From Rhizobium sp. Q54 (lineage in GTDB: Bacteria > Pseudomonadota > Alphaproteobacteria > UBA2966 > CAIVPW01): a stretch of 64,000 bases of DNA. The notes below the pieces were generated by a model. It did no database searches. It was not told where the DNA came from and was given only the letters and a program-made list of their open reading frames with translations. Every line of letters begins with the position of its first letter. Positions within the stretch are counted from its first letter, which is position 1. Shown in pieces: positions 25,831 to 35,934 of this stretch. Where the stretch lies: the NCBI GenBank assembly GCA_945947575.1, contig CAMEYM010000011.1, positions 28,877-92,876 of the forward strand, given 5' to 3'. A program made the translations under genes and the position numbers.

Positions 25831-28521
25831 TCAGTCGGCGGCCGGCGCGGACTTCTTCGTCGCGCGTTTCGCGCGGGCTTTCGTTTCACCCGCGGCGCGC
25901 TTCCGCGGCTTTGCGGGGGTCTTGGCCTTCGCCTTGGTGGGCGCCGCCTCGGTCTGCGGCGCCTTGGCCTTGGGCGCGCGGCCGCCGCGGCCTTTCTTCG
26001 GCACGCCGGCGCGCGCCGCAAGCAGCGGCAGCGCCTGCTCCAGCGTCACGGCGTCCACCTCGACGCCCTTCGGCAGTGTCGCGTTGGTCTTGCCGTGCTT
26101 CACGTACGGGCCATAGCGGCCGGAATGCAGCGTCACCGCCTTGCCGTCGTCGGGATGGTTGCCGAGCTCCTTGAGCGCCGTGGCGCCGCCACCGCGCGCG
26201 CCCTTCTTTTTGGCTGCCTCGGTGAGCAAGTCCACGGCGCGGTTCATGCCGACGCCCAGCACGTCTTCGTCCGCCGGAATGGACGCGTACAGTTTGCCGA
26301 GCTGCAGGTACGGACCGAAGCGTCCGATGCCCGCCTTGATCATCTCTTTGGTCTCTGGGTGCGGCCCGACCTCGCGCGGCAGGGTCAGCAGCCCGAGTGC
26401 CTGCTCGAGAGTCAGCTCGGACGCGCTCATGTTGCGCGGGATCGACACGCGTTTGGGCTTGGTGTCGCCCTCGGGCTCGCCGCGCTGTACGTAGTATCCG
26501 TACGGGCCCTTCTTCACAGCGATGGGCTGCTTGGTCTCCGGATCCTCGCCGACATTGCGCGGGCCCGCGTCCGCCTCGCCGTTGGCCTCGAGGGCGCGCG
26601 TGTATTTGCACTCGGGATAGTTCGAGCAGCCGATGAAGGCGCCGAACTTGCCAAGCTTGATGGATAGGCGCCCCTTGCCGCAGGTCGGACAGACGCGCGG
26701 GTCGGTGCCCTTGTCGTCCGTCTTAAAGAAGTACGGTCCGAGGGTCTCGTCGAGCACGTCGAGCACTTCGCGGACACGCAGCTCCTTGGTCTGATTGACC
26801 GCGCCGATGAAGGCATCCCAGAACTCGCGCAGCACCGCTTTCCAGTCGGCCTCGCCGGCGGAAATCTCGTCGAGTTGCTCTTCCAGGCGTGCCGTGAAGT
26901 CGTACTCGACGTAGCGCTTGAAGAAGTGGGAGAGGAACGCGGTGACCAGGCGGCCGCGGTCCTCGGGATAGAAGCGTCCCTTGTCGAGGCGCACGTAATT
27001 GCGATCCTGCAGCACCGACAGGATACTGGCGTAGGTGGAAGGCCGGCCGATGCCGAGCTCCTCCAGCTTCTTGACCAGCGAAGCCTCGGCAAAGCGCGGT
27101 GGCGGCTCGGTGAAGTGCTGGCTGGGCCGCACGTCGTCCCGCCCCAGCGCATCGCGCGCGGCGACCATCGGCAGGCGGCGCTCGTCGTCGCGCTCGGTGG
27201 TCGCCGAGTCGGTGGCGGCGGCCTCGTCGCGGCCCTCGCGGTAGATGCGCAGGAAACCGTCGAACAGCACGATCTGGCCGGTGGCGCGGAACTCAACTTT
27301 GCCGTCGCTGGGCACGATCGTCACCGCCGCCTGCTCGAGGCGCGCCGTCTCCATCTGGCTCGCCAGCGTGCGCTTCCAGACCAGGTCGTAGAGCTTGTAC
27401 TCGTCGTCGTTCAGGTAGCGGCGGATGCTCTCCGGGGTGCGTCCCGGATCGGTCGGGCGGATCGCTTCGTGGGCTTCCTGGGCGTTCTTCGCCGTCGCCT
27501 TGTAGGCGCGCGGCGCGCTCGGCACGTAGGAATCACCGAACTCGCTGGCGATGACGCGTCGCGTCGCCGTCATCGCTTCCGCGGCGATCTGTACGCCGTC
27601 GGTGCGCATATAGGTAATAAGACCGGTCGTCTCGCCGCCGAGATCGACGCCCTCGTAGAGGTGCTGGGCGATGTCCATCGTTCGGCGCGCCGCGAAGCGC
27701 AGCTTGCGCGAAGACTCCTGCTGCAGGGTGGAGGTCGTGAACGGCGGCGACGGGTTGCGCCGCGTCTCTTTCTTCTCGACGTCGCGTACCGTCCAATCGG
27801 CGCCTTTTTGCGCGGTGTCCACGGCCGCCTTGGCGGCCGCCTCGGACCCAAGCGAAAACTTGTCGAGCTTCTCGCCGTGCAAAGCGACCAGCTTGGCGGA
27901 GAACACTTCTCCCTTGCCGGTGCGGAAGTCGGCTTCCAGGCTCCAGTACTCGCGCGGGATGAACGCCTCGATCTCGATCTCGCGCTCGCAGATCAGGCGC
28001 AGCGCCACCGACTGCACGCGTCCCGCGGAGCGCGAGCCCGGCAGCTTGCGCCACAGCACAGGCGACAGCGTGAAGCCGACCAGGTAGTCGAGAGCGCGCC
28101 GCGCCTGCTGCGCGTTGACCAGGTTCATGTCCAGGTCGCGCGGGTTCTCCAGCGCGTGGCGCACGGAGTCCTTGGTGATCTCGTGGAACACCACGCGTCG
28201 CACCGGCACCGAGTCGAGCGCCTTCATGTCCTTCAACGCGGCCATGACGTGCCAGCTGATGGCCTCGCCTTCACGATCCGGGTCGGTGGCGAGGAAGAGG
28301 TTGTCGGCCTTGCGCAGGGCGTTGGCGATATCGCGGAGGCGGCCGACCGAGCGTGCGTCGGTCTCGTAGGTCATCGCGAAGTCTTCGTCGGGCCGCACCG
28401 AGCCGTCCTTGGGCGGCAGATCGCGCACGTGCCCATAGCTCGCCAGTACGATGTACTGATCGCCGAGATACTTGCCGATGGTTTTCGCCTTAGCGGGCGA
28501 CTCGACGACAACTACGTCCAT
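25831..28521 (-). CDS. topA: DNA topoisomerase I
   Basis: Type IA topoisomerase that relaxes negative supercoils, 896 residues. The TOPRIM domain opens the protein (VVVESPAKAKTIGKYLG, DPDREGEAI). The active-site Tyr is in the ITYMRTDG motif near residue 305. A C4 zinc finger (CPTCGKGRLSIKLG..CSNYPEC) lies near residue 610, followed by several C-terminal repeats with GRFGPYLQLG / GRYGPYVKHG and a Lys/Ala/Pro-rich basic tail typical of alphaproteobacterial TopA. It lies between dprA and rnr on the same strand. Confidence 0.97.
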   Translation of the reverse strand: MDVVVVESPAKAKTIGKYLGDQYIVLASYGHVRDLPPKDGSVRPDEDFAMTYETDARSVGRLRDIANALRKADNLFLATDPDREGEAISWHVMAALKDMKALDSVPVRRVVFHEITKDSVRHALENPRDLDMNLVNAQQARRALDYLVGFTLSPVLWRKLPGSRSAGRVQSVALRLICEREIEIEAFIPREYWSLEADFRTGKGEVFSAKLVALHGEKLDKFSLGSEAAAKAAVDTAQKGADWTVRDVEKKETRRNPSPPFTTSTLQQESSRKLRFAARRTMDIAQHLYEGVDLGGETTGLITYMRTDGVQIAAEAMTATRRVIASEFGDSYVPSAPRAYKATAKNAQEAHEAIRPTDPGRTPESIRRYLNDDEYKLYDLVWKRTLASQMETARLEQAAVTIVPSDGKVEFRATGQIVLFDGFLRIYREGRDEAAATDSATTERDDERRLPMVAARDALGRDDVRPSQHFTEPPPRFAEASLVKKLEELGIGRPSTYASILSVLQDRNYVRLDKGRFYPEDRGRLVTAFLSHFFKRYVEYDFTARLEEQLDEISAGEADWKAVLREFWDAFIGAVNQTKELRVREVLDVLDETLGPYFFKTDDKGTDPRVCPTCGKGRLSIKLGKFGAFIGCSNYPECKYTRALEANGEADAGPRNVGEDPETKQPIAVKKGPYGYYVQRGEPEGDTKPKRVSIPRNMSASELTLEQALGLLTLPREVGPHPETKEMIKAGIGRFGPYLQLGKLYASIPADEDVLGVGMNRAVDLLTEAAKKKGARGGGATALKELGNHPDDGKAVTLHSGRYGPYVKHGKTNATLPKGVEVDAVTLEQALPLLAARAGVPKKGRGGRAPKAKAPQTEAAPTKAKAKTPAKPRKRAAGETKARAKRATKKSAPAAD

Positions 28522-28592
28522 GTACTCGTGATCCAGTACTCGTCTAGGTCAACGGCGTGGGACAATTTGTGAGAGCGCGAGGAGCAGCGCGC

Positions 28593-29702
28593 CTACAACA
28601 GCGACACTTGATTTCCGGGATGACGCTGCAGGCGGCCTGCTAGCTCAAGCTCCAGCAAAATGGTCAACACGATTGCGGGTGTCAACCTACTCTGCCGAAT
28701 GAGTTCGTCCACTAAGAGCGGAGACGGGCTCAAAAGCTCCGTTAATCGATCGCGCGCCGCGGCGAGTTCCGCCTCTGGCGTGGCCGCAGTAGTGACGGAG
28801 TAACCATCGCCCACCGGCTCGCGCAAGGTGCGCAGACCGGTGAGCGCGCGCACCACATCCTCTGCCTCCTCGACCAGAGTGGCACCCTCGCGCAGCAGGT
28901 TGTTGGTGCCGCGGCAGCGCGGGTCGAGAGGCGAGCCGGGCACCGCGAACACTTCGCGGCCCTGCTCCAGCGCCATGCGGGCGGTGATGAGCGAGCCCGA
29001 GTGGAGGGCTGCCTCGACCACGACGACGCCGCATGAGACGCCGGAGATGAGCCGGTTGCGGCGCGGGAAGTGGCGGCCATGCGGCTCGGTGCCGACCGGC
29101 TGCTCGGCGATCACCAAGCCTTTCTCGACCATCTCGGCGTACAGCGGTTTATTCTCTGGCGGGTAGGGCTGGTCGATGCCGCCCGCCAGCATGGCGACGG
29201 TCCCGCTCGTCAATGCGCCGGTGTGCGCCGCCGCGTCGATCCCGCGCGCCAGTCCCGATGCGACCACCAGACCATTCGCTCCAAGGTCGGCCGCCAGCGT
29301 GCGCGCGAACCGCACGCCGACGCCGGATGCGTTGCGCGCCCCGACGATGGCGACCACGCGCGCCGGGTCGGCGCCGAGCGGCGCGCGGCCGCGCAAAGAG
29401 ACGAGCGGCGGCGCGTCATAGATGGTGGTGAACCCGGTCGGATAGTCGGGCTCGCCGCGCGCAACTAGACGCGCGCCAGCCTTGGTCGTTGCCTCCAGCT
29501 CGCGCTCCGCGTCGGCGAGGCTCGCAATGCGCAGCGAAGCGCGCCCGCCCTTGCGGGCCAGGTCCGGCAGCGCCGACAGCGCAGCAGCGGCGCTGCCATA
29601 CCGCTGCAGCAATTGAAGGAAGGTAACGGGTCCGACGTTCTCGCTGCGGATCAGGCGCAGCCAGTCGAGCCGCTCCGCGTCGCTGAGCGAACCGGCGCGC
29701 AT
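28593..29702 (-). CDS. dprA: DNA-processing protein DprA
   Basis: DprA/Smf loads RecA on incoming single-stranded DNA in natural transformation. The 369-residue protein has an N-terminal helical part, the Rossmann-like core (VAIVGARNASGVGVRFARTLA, GLVVASGLARGIDAAAH, GGIDQPYPPEN, NRLISGVS, PGSPLDPRCRGTN) and a C-terminal winged-helix domain (LLSPSPLLVDELIRQSRLTPAIV). ATG 29702 is next to the plsY stop (1-base gap), so the genes are co-transcribed. Other competence genes are not in the window, so natural transformation cannot be claimed. Confidence 0.96.
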   Translation of the reverse strand: MRAGSLSDAERLDWLRLIRSENVGPVTFLQLLQRYGSAAAALSALPDLARKGGRASLRIASLADAERELEATTKAGARLVARGEPDYPTGFTTIYDAPPLVSLRGRAPLGADPARVVAIVGARNASGVGVRFARTLAADLGANGLVVASGLARGIDAAAHTGALTSGTVAMLAGGIDQPYPPENKPLYAEMVEKGLVIAEQPVGTEPHGRHFPRRNRLISGVSCGVVVVEAALHSGSLITARMALEQGREVFAVPGSPLDPRCRGTNNLLREGATLVEEAEDVVRALTGLRTLREPVGDGYSVTTAATPEAELAAARDRLTELLSPSPLLVDELIRQSRLTPAIVLTILLELELAGRLQRHPGNQVSLL

Positions 29703-29703
29703 T

Positions 29704-30468
29704 TCACGGAGACGGCGCGGACTTGCGCAGGTTGATACGCGGCTCCTCGCCGCGCAATAGCCGGCGGATGTTGTCCGTGTGCCGCAGGATCACCACCAGC
29801 GCCAGGAACAGAGCGAAGGCGGCGCGCTGCCAGTCGAACGGTAGCAGCACAGGATTGATGGACAGCGGCAGCAGCAGGCAATAGAACGGCGCCGCAGCGA
29901 CGGCGCACAGGGCGCCCATCGATGAGCGCTGGGTGACGGTGGCTGCGGCAAGCCATGTCAGAGCCGTCAGCACTCCGACCAACGGCAGCGCGGCGAGGAG
30001 GATGCCGAGGGTCGTCGCGACTCCCTTGCCGCCCCACGCCGTCACGGTGACCGCCAACAGCATCACCACGCCGATCAGCTGCAGCGGCACCGACGACTGC
30101 GCCAATGCCATCGTGAGTCCACCCGCCAGGATGGCGAGGGTGATCATCCCGCGCCGGTCGCGCTTCAGCCAGATCGGGCACAGGTGTCCGAACAACGCTG
30201 CGATGCCCGCAGCGAAGTACACATGCGCCTCGCCGAGTCCGGAAGCGATCAGCACAGCGAGCGCACCCTTGCCGGCGTCGAGCAGCAGCACCGCCAGCGC
30301 CAGTTTCTTGGAGCCGGTGCGCAGGACGTTGGTCGCGCCGATGTTGCCGGAGCCGATGGCGCGGATGTCGCCGAGTCCGGCGAAGCGCGGCAAGATCAAT
30401 CCGAACGGGATCGAGCCGAGCAGGTAGCCGAGCACGATGGCGATCGAGATCGTGCTGTCTTGGGACAT
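29704..30468 (-). CDS. plsY: Acyl-phosphate:glycerol-3-phosphate acyltransferase PlsY with internal insertion
   Basis: Integral membrane enzyme that makes lysophosphatidate from acyl-phosphate and glycerol-3-phosphate. ATG 30468 starts MSQDSTISIA and the protein has 254 residues against about 195-215 normally. Motif 1 (SGNIGATNVLR), the start of motif 2 (GHLCPIWLK), the phosphate-binding GGKGVATTLG and the third motif (RHTDNIRRL) are all present. Between GHLCPIWLK and GGKGVAT, which are normally about four residues apart, some 43 residues are inserted (about 102-144), including two hydrophobic stretches. The reading frame is kept through the insertion. The gene follows pyrC with a 5-base gap. 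Confidence 0.9.
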   Translation of the reverse strand: MSQDSTISIAIVLGYLLGSIPFGLILPRFAGLGDIRAIGSGNIGATNVLRTGSKKLALAVLLLDAGKGALAVLIASGLGEAHVYFAAGIAALFGHLCPIWLKRDRRGMITLAILAGGLTMALAQSSVPLQLIGVVMLLAVTVTAWGGKGVATTLGILLAALPLVGVLTALTWLAAATVTQRSSMGALCAVAAAPFYCLLLPLSINPVLLPFDWQRAAFALFLALVVILRHTDNIRRLLRGEEPRINLRKSAPSP

Positions 30469-30473
30469 CGGCG

Positions 30474-31790
30474 CTAAGCCGCGGCCGCGTCGAACACCGT
30501 GTCGCCCGCAACGACGGTGCGCAGCACGCGACCCTGCACCGGACGTCCGTCGAACGGCGTGTTCTTCGACTTCGAGCGCAGGTCCGTCTCCGAGATGCGC
30601 CACGGCACGTCGAGGTCGAACAGAACCAGGTCGGCGGGTGCCCCCTTGGCCAACGTGCCCGCTTCCAGGCCGAGCAGGCGCGCCGGGTTGACGGTGAGCT
30701 TGGCCAACAGGTCGAGCAGCGAGATATGACCGCCGTGCACCAGTTCGAGCGCCAGCGGCAGCAGCGTCTGCAATCCCGCAATGCCGGGCTCGGCGGCGGG
30801 GAAGGGCAGCCGCTTGCTCTCCTGATCTTGCGGCGAGTGGTCGGAGACGATGACGTCGATGGTGCCGTCCGCCAGTCCGGCGACGACGGCGGCGCGGTCG
30901 TCTTCCGAGCGCAGCGGCGGCGTTACCTTGGCGAAGGTGCGGTATTCGCCGACCTCGTTCTCGTTGAGCGCGAAATGATGCGCGGCAGCGCCGCACGTGG
31001 CGCGGATGCCGCGCGCCTTGGCGCGGCGCATTGCCTCGATCGCCTCGCCGGTGGAGATGCACGCCGCGTGGTAGCGCCCGCCGGTCATCTCGGCGAGGCG
31101 CACGTCGCGCTCGACCATGATGACCTCGGCCATCGCCGGCGCGCCCTTGAGGCCGAGCCGGCTCGCCACTTCGCCGGAGTTCATCGCGCTGCCGCGCGTC
31201 AGCGACGGCTCTTCGGCGTGCTGCACGATGAGCAGGTTCCATGCTGTCGCGTACGACAGCGCCCGCCGCATCACCTGCGCGTCGGCGACCGCATGCACGC
31301 CGTCGGTGAACGCCACGGCGCCGGCTTCGGCGAGCAGACCCATCTCGGTCATTTCTTGGCCGCGCAGCCCCTTGGTGATCGCCGCCATCGAGACGACGTT
31401 GACGGCGCACGTCTGCCGCGCGCGCTGCGCCATGAAGCCGATCAATGCCGGCTCGTCCATGACCGGATCGGTCTGCGGCTGGCTGACCAGCGTCGTCACG
31501 CCGCCCGCCGCGGCCGCGCGGCCTGCGGTCGCCAGCGTCTCTTTTTCTTCGAAGCCCGGCTCGCCCAGGAACGCACGCATATCGACCAGGCCGGGCGCCA
31601 GGCAGTGGCCGCCGCAATCGATGATCTCGGTGCCCTTGGCCGGGCGTACGTCGCCGCCGATCGCCGCGATCCTGCCGTCGATGACCAGCAACGATCCGCC
31701 CTTGGCGTCGAGCCCGGTCGCTGGGTCGAGCAGCCGCGCGTTGACGAACGCGAGCGGCGGCGTGCTGACGACAGGCGAGCTAATTCCCAT
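30474..31790 (-). CDS. pyrC: Dihydroorotase-like protein lacking zinc ligands (PyrC' type)
   Basis: Amidohydrolase-fold protein of 438 residues next to aspartate carbamoyltransferase. The fold is clear ([55 protein letters not shown]). The zinc-binding H-x-H expected after the first strand is replaced by RAF ([11 protein letters not shown]), and the later C-H-V-S-T His is lost (AACISTGE). Class I dihydroorotases without these ligands act as structural partners of PyrB, as PyrC' does in Pseudomonas, so catalysis is doubtful. ATG 31790 overlaps the end of pyrB by 11 bases, pointing to translational coupling. Confidence 0.92.
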   Translation of the reverse strand: MGISSPVVSTPPLAFVNARLLDPATGLDAKGGSLLVIDGRIAAIGGDVRPAKGTEIIDCGGHCLAPGLVDMRAFLGEPGFEEKETLATAGRAAAAGGVTTLVSQPQTDPVMDEPALIGFMAQRARQTCAVNVVSMAAITKGLRGQEMTEMGLLAEAGAVAFTDGVHAVADAQVMRRALSYATAWNLLIVQHAEEPSLTRGSAMNSGEVASRLGLKGAPAMAEVIMVERDVRLAEMTGGRYHAACISTGEAIEAMRRAKARGIRATCGAAAHHFALNENEVGEYRTFAKVTPPLRSEDDRAAVVAGLADGTIDVIVSDHSPQDQESKRLPFPAAEPGIAGLQTLLPLALELVHGGHISLLDLLAKLTVNPARLLGLEAGTLAKGAPADLVLFDLDVPWRISETDLRSKSKNTPFDGRPVQGRVLRTVVAGDTVFDAAAA

Positions 31791-32769
31791 TGCCGGGCAC
31801 AAAGTTGGGCAGGCGCTCGCTGAGGGCGTCGAGCACCGCCATGCGCACCGCCACGCCCATCTCGACCTGCTCGGCAATGGCGCTGCGCGAAATGTCGTCG
31901 GCGATCTCGGTGTCGATCTCGACGCCGCGGTTCATCGGACCCGGGTGCATGACCATCGCGTCCGGCTTCGCGTACTCGAGCTTCTCGTAGTCGAGGCCGT
32001 AGAAGTGGAAGTACTCGCTCACCGACGGCACGAAGCTGCCCTGCATGCGTTCGGACTGCAGGCGCAGCATCATGACGATGTCGCAGCCGGCCAGACCTTT
32101 GCGCATGTCGTGGTGCACCTCGACGCCCATGTTGCTGGCACCGGCGGGCACTAGGGTCGGCGGCGCGATGACGCGGACGCGCGCGCCCATGATGTTGAGC
32201 AGATGGATATTCGAGCGCGCCACGCGGCTGTGCAGGATGTCGCCGCAGATTGCCACCAGCAGTCCGCGGATGCGGCCCTTGCGCCGGCGGATGGTCACCG
32301 CGTCGAGCAGCGCCTGGGTCGGATGCTCATGGCTGCCGTCGCCGGCGTTGATCACGGCGCAGCTGACCTTCTTGGACAGCAGCGCCACGGCTCCCGATTC
32401 CTGGTGCCGTACCACCAGCACGTCGGGGTGCATGGCGTTCAGGGTCATGGCGGTGTCGATCAGGGTCTCGCCCTTCTTGATGGACGACCCCTCGGCCGAC
32501 ATGTTGATCACGTCGGCGCCCAGCCGCTTGCCCGCAAGCTCGAAGCTGGTGCGGGTGCGGGTCGAGCTCTCGAAGAACAGATTTACCAGTGTACGACCGC
32601 GCAGGATGGCCGAGCGCTTGTCGACCTGGCGGTTCTGGGCGACATAGGATTCGGACTTATCCAGCAGATACGCGATCTGCTCGGCAGTAAGTCCTTCGAT
32701 TCCCAGCAAATCCCGGTGGGGATAGCGTTCCGGCGTGGCCGCCGTGGCGGCAGGCGCGGGGGCAATCAT
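31780..32769 (-). CDS. pyrB: Aspartate carbamoyltransferase catalytic subunit
   Basis: Second step of pyrimidine synthesis: carbamoyl phosphate + aspartate to carbamoyl aspartate. The 329-residue product has the carbamoyl-phosphate motif [13 protein letters not shown], the 80s-loop region [29 protein letters not shown] and the C-terminal [12 protein letters not shown] 32769 is used; a TTG immediately upstream is also in frame. The predicted transcription start is only about 5 bases before the ATG and there is no ribosome site, so the mRNA is probably leaderless. First gene of the pyrB-pyrC-plsY-dprA-topA-rnr run. Confidence 0.97.
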   Translation of the reverse strand: MIAPAPAATAATPERYPHRDLLGIEGLTAEQIAYLLDKSESYVAQNRQVDKRSAILRGRTLVNLFFESSTRTRTSFELAGKRLGADVINMSAEGSSIKKGETLIDTAMTLNAMHPDVLVVRHQESGAVALLSKKVSCAVINAGDGSHEHPTQALLDAVTIRRRKGRIRGLLVAICGDILHSRVARSNIHLLNIMGARVRVIAPPTLVPAGASNMGVEVHHDMRKGLAGCDIVMMLRLQSERMQGSFVPSVSEYFHFYGLDYEKLEYAKPDAMVMHPGPMNRGVEIDTEIADDISRSAIAEQVEMGVAVRMAVLDALSERLPNFVPGNGN

Positions 32770-32780
32770 CAAAGCGCGAC

Positions 32781-32809
32781 TTTATACGCGTGCGCCTGGG
32801 GTGCAACAA
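32781..32809 (-). promoter_or_regulatory. Promoter of pyrB
   Basis: Minus strand TTGTTG (32809-32804), 17-base spacer, TATAAA (32786-32781). The expected start of transcription, near 32774, leaves almost no leader before ATG 32769. A conventional pyrimidine-responsive leader or attenuator therefore does not fit here. Confidence 0.6.
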
Positions 32810-33040
32810 GCGGCCTGCATTTGCAGCGGCCGAGCGACCACTTGGTGGCTGCGCTTCAGGCTGCCCGCAGACACTTTTCCGCGAGTAACAGTTCGTCACG
32901 TGCCACGGCTTGCGTTCCCGTCCCCGAACGTCCCAAATGTCCGTGTTTCTGAGCGCGGAGATGGGGATGCGCGCAAGAGGGCATGACGGTGTTTCCAGGC
33001 CAGCGCCGCGCGCGGCCGACCACGAGGTGGGACCGACCCA

Positions 33041-33955
33041 ATGAAGAAGCGACCGCTGTACTCGAGCTCGGTGCGGCAAAGCGCCAGCTATTCCGTGCGG
33101 CCCATCGCGCCCCCCGAGGAGCCGATGCGTCGCATCGCGGGACGCGCCTGGACCCGCTTCTACGGCCGCCACGAGAAGAAGGTCCATTTCGCCGGCAGCG
33201 CCCTGTTCGCGGTCTTCGCGGTGATGGTCTACGCCTGGATGCAGCCGACTCCGCAGAATCTGACCCAGCGCGACATCACCCAGGCGGTGCGCTACACGCT
33301 CGAGCGCACCCCGCCGGCGCCGTCGGTCGCCTCGGTCGCATACGACGTCATCCGCCGCTCCGTGGTGCGCGTCGACGGCGAGGCGCCGGGCGAGGGCGGC
33401 GCGATCGACATTGCGCGCGTCCACGAGACGATCGGCACCGGCGTCATCATCGACGACCAGGGCACCATCCTGACCAACCTGCACGTTGCTGCGGCCGCCG
33501 AGCACCTCGTCATCACGTTCTGGGACGGCCACACCTCGCCGGCGGTCATCATCGGCGTCCAAGCCCAGGACGATCTCGCCGTCATCAAAGCGACACAGCC
33601 GCCCGATGAAATGTTCCCGGCGGTGCTGACCAACACGCGCGGGCTGCAACTCGGCGACGACGTCATCGCCGTCGGTTTCCCGTTCGGCATCGGCCCGTCG
33701 GTATCGGCGGGCGTCGTGTCCGGTCTGCGCCGCGACTACGTCCAGAATGGCGAAGTGAAGCTGCGCAACCTCATTCAATTCGACGCGGCCGCCAATCCCG
33801 GCAATTCTGGCGGGCCGTTGATCAACCGTGATGGCGAGGTGCTCGGCATCGTCACGGCCATCCTCAACCCGACCAGCGAGCGCTTCTTCGTCGGCATCGG
33901 CTTCGCCGTGCCCATCGAGAACGCGGCCGGCGCTGCGGGCATGAATCCCTTCTAG
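33041..33955 (+). CDS. Membrane-anchored trypsin-like serine protease (HtrA type, no PDZ)
   Basis: 304 residues: a cytoplasmic N-terminus of about 55 residues, one transmembrane helix (HFAGSALFAVFAVMVYAWM), then an HtrA-like protease domain in the periplasm. The catalytic triad is His148 (TNLHVA), Asp178 (DDLAVI) and Ser256 (GNSGGP). The chain ends shortly after GFAVPIENA, so no PDZ domain follows, unlike DegP or DegS. ATG 33041 has only a weak upstream purine run. It lies 18 bases before the MoxR gene, so it probably belongs to the same operon and may process or sense envelope proteins together with it (inference). Confidence 0.92.
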   Translation: MKKRPLYSSSVRQSASYSVRPIAPPEEPMRRIAGRAWTRFYGRHEKKVHFAGSALFAVFAVMVYAWMQPTPQNLTQRDITQAVRYTLERTPPAPSVASVAYDVIRRSVVRVDGEAPGEGGAIDIARVHETIGTGVIIDDQGTILTNLHVAAAAEHLVITFWDGHTSPAVIIGVQAQDDLAVIKATQPPDEMFPAVLTNTRGLQLGDDVIAVGFPFGIGPSVSAGVVSGLRRDYVQNGEVKLRNLIQFDAAANPGNSGGPLINRDGEVLGIVTAILNPTSERFFVGIGFAVPIENAAGAAGMNPF

Positions 33956-33973
33956 TCCAAACCGGCAGGTCCC

Positions 33974-34964
<991 letters not shown>

Positions 34965-34990
<26 letters not shown>

Positions 34991-35921
34991 TCGCCCAGAC
35001 ACGGATCGCAAAGATCCGGAAGCCGTTCTGCGGCGGCTGGAGTGGACGGTACTGCGCCGTCTCGACGGCTATCTGCAGGGTGACTACCGCACGCTGTTCC
35101 GCGGTTTCGGACTCGATCTAGCCGACCTGCGCGAATACCAGACGCACGACGACGTCCGTCACATCGACTGGAACGTCACCGCGCGCCTGCAGATCCCGTA
35201 CGTGCGGCAGTACAACGAGGACCGCGAGATCACCGCCTGGTTCCTCCTCGACATGAGCCCGTCGATGGACTTCGGCTCCGAGGGCATGACCAAGCGCCAG
35301 ATCCTCACCGACTTCACGGCGACCCTGGCGCGCGTGCTCACCCGTCACGGCAACCGCGTCGGCGCGCTGCTCTACGGCGGCAACGTCGATACGGTCATCC
35401 CGGCATCGACCGGCCGCCGTCACGTCCTGCAGATCGTCAACGAGATGGTGCGCCGGCCCGAGCTGTCGGCGTCGCCGCCGACCGACCTGTCGGAGCTGCT
35501 GCGCGCCGCGCTCAACATCGTCCACACCCGTTCGTTCATCTTCCTGGTGTCCGATTTCGTCAGCGCGCCGGGCTGGGACGGCCCGCTCAACATGCTCAGC
35601 CAGCGCCACGAGATCCTGGCCGTGCGCCCCTTCGATCCGCTCGAGGTCGAGTTGCCGCCGCTCGGCCTGTTCGTCATGCAGGATTCCGAGACCGGCGAGC
35701 AGGTCTTCGTCGACACCGCCGACCGCGGCTTCCGCAAGCGCTTCGCCCAGGCGGCCGAGCAGCGCGAGATTCTGGTGCGCGACGGGCTCACCCGCCCCGG
35801 CGTCGACACCCTCGAGATTTCCACGCAGGAAGACCTCGTCGATTCGATCCTGCGCTTCACGGATCTGCGCAAACGCCGCTTCCGGGGCAAGGCTGTCGTG
35901 CCGGCTCCCGTGTCCGCCTAA
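34965..35921 (+). CDS. DUF58 domain protein (VWA-like)
   Basis: 318-residue soluble protein of the DUF58 family. It shows the signature YQTHDDVRHIDWNVTARL followed by a VWA-like fold whose first strand carries DMSPSMDFGS, a degenerate metal-ion site motif (D-x-S-x-S with Pro). These proteins are regular partners of MoxR ATPases. ATG 34965 lies inside the end of the moxR gene (26-base overlap), and the VWA gene starts 13 bases after the stop. The function is not proven; a scaffolding role with MoxR is inferred. Confidence 0.93.
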
Positions 35922-35934
35922 GTAGGAGCCGTTC

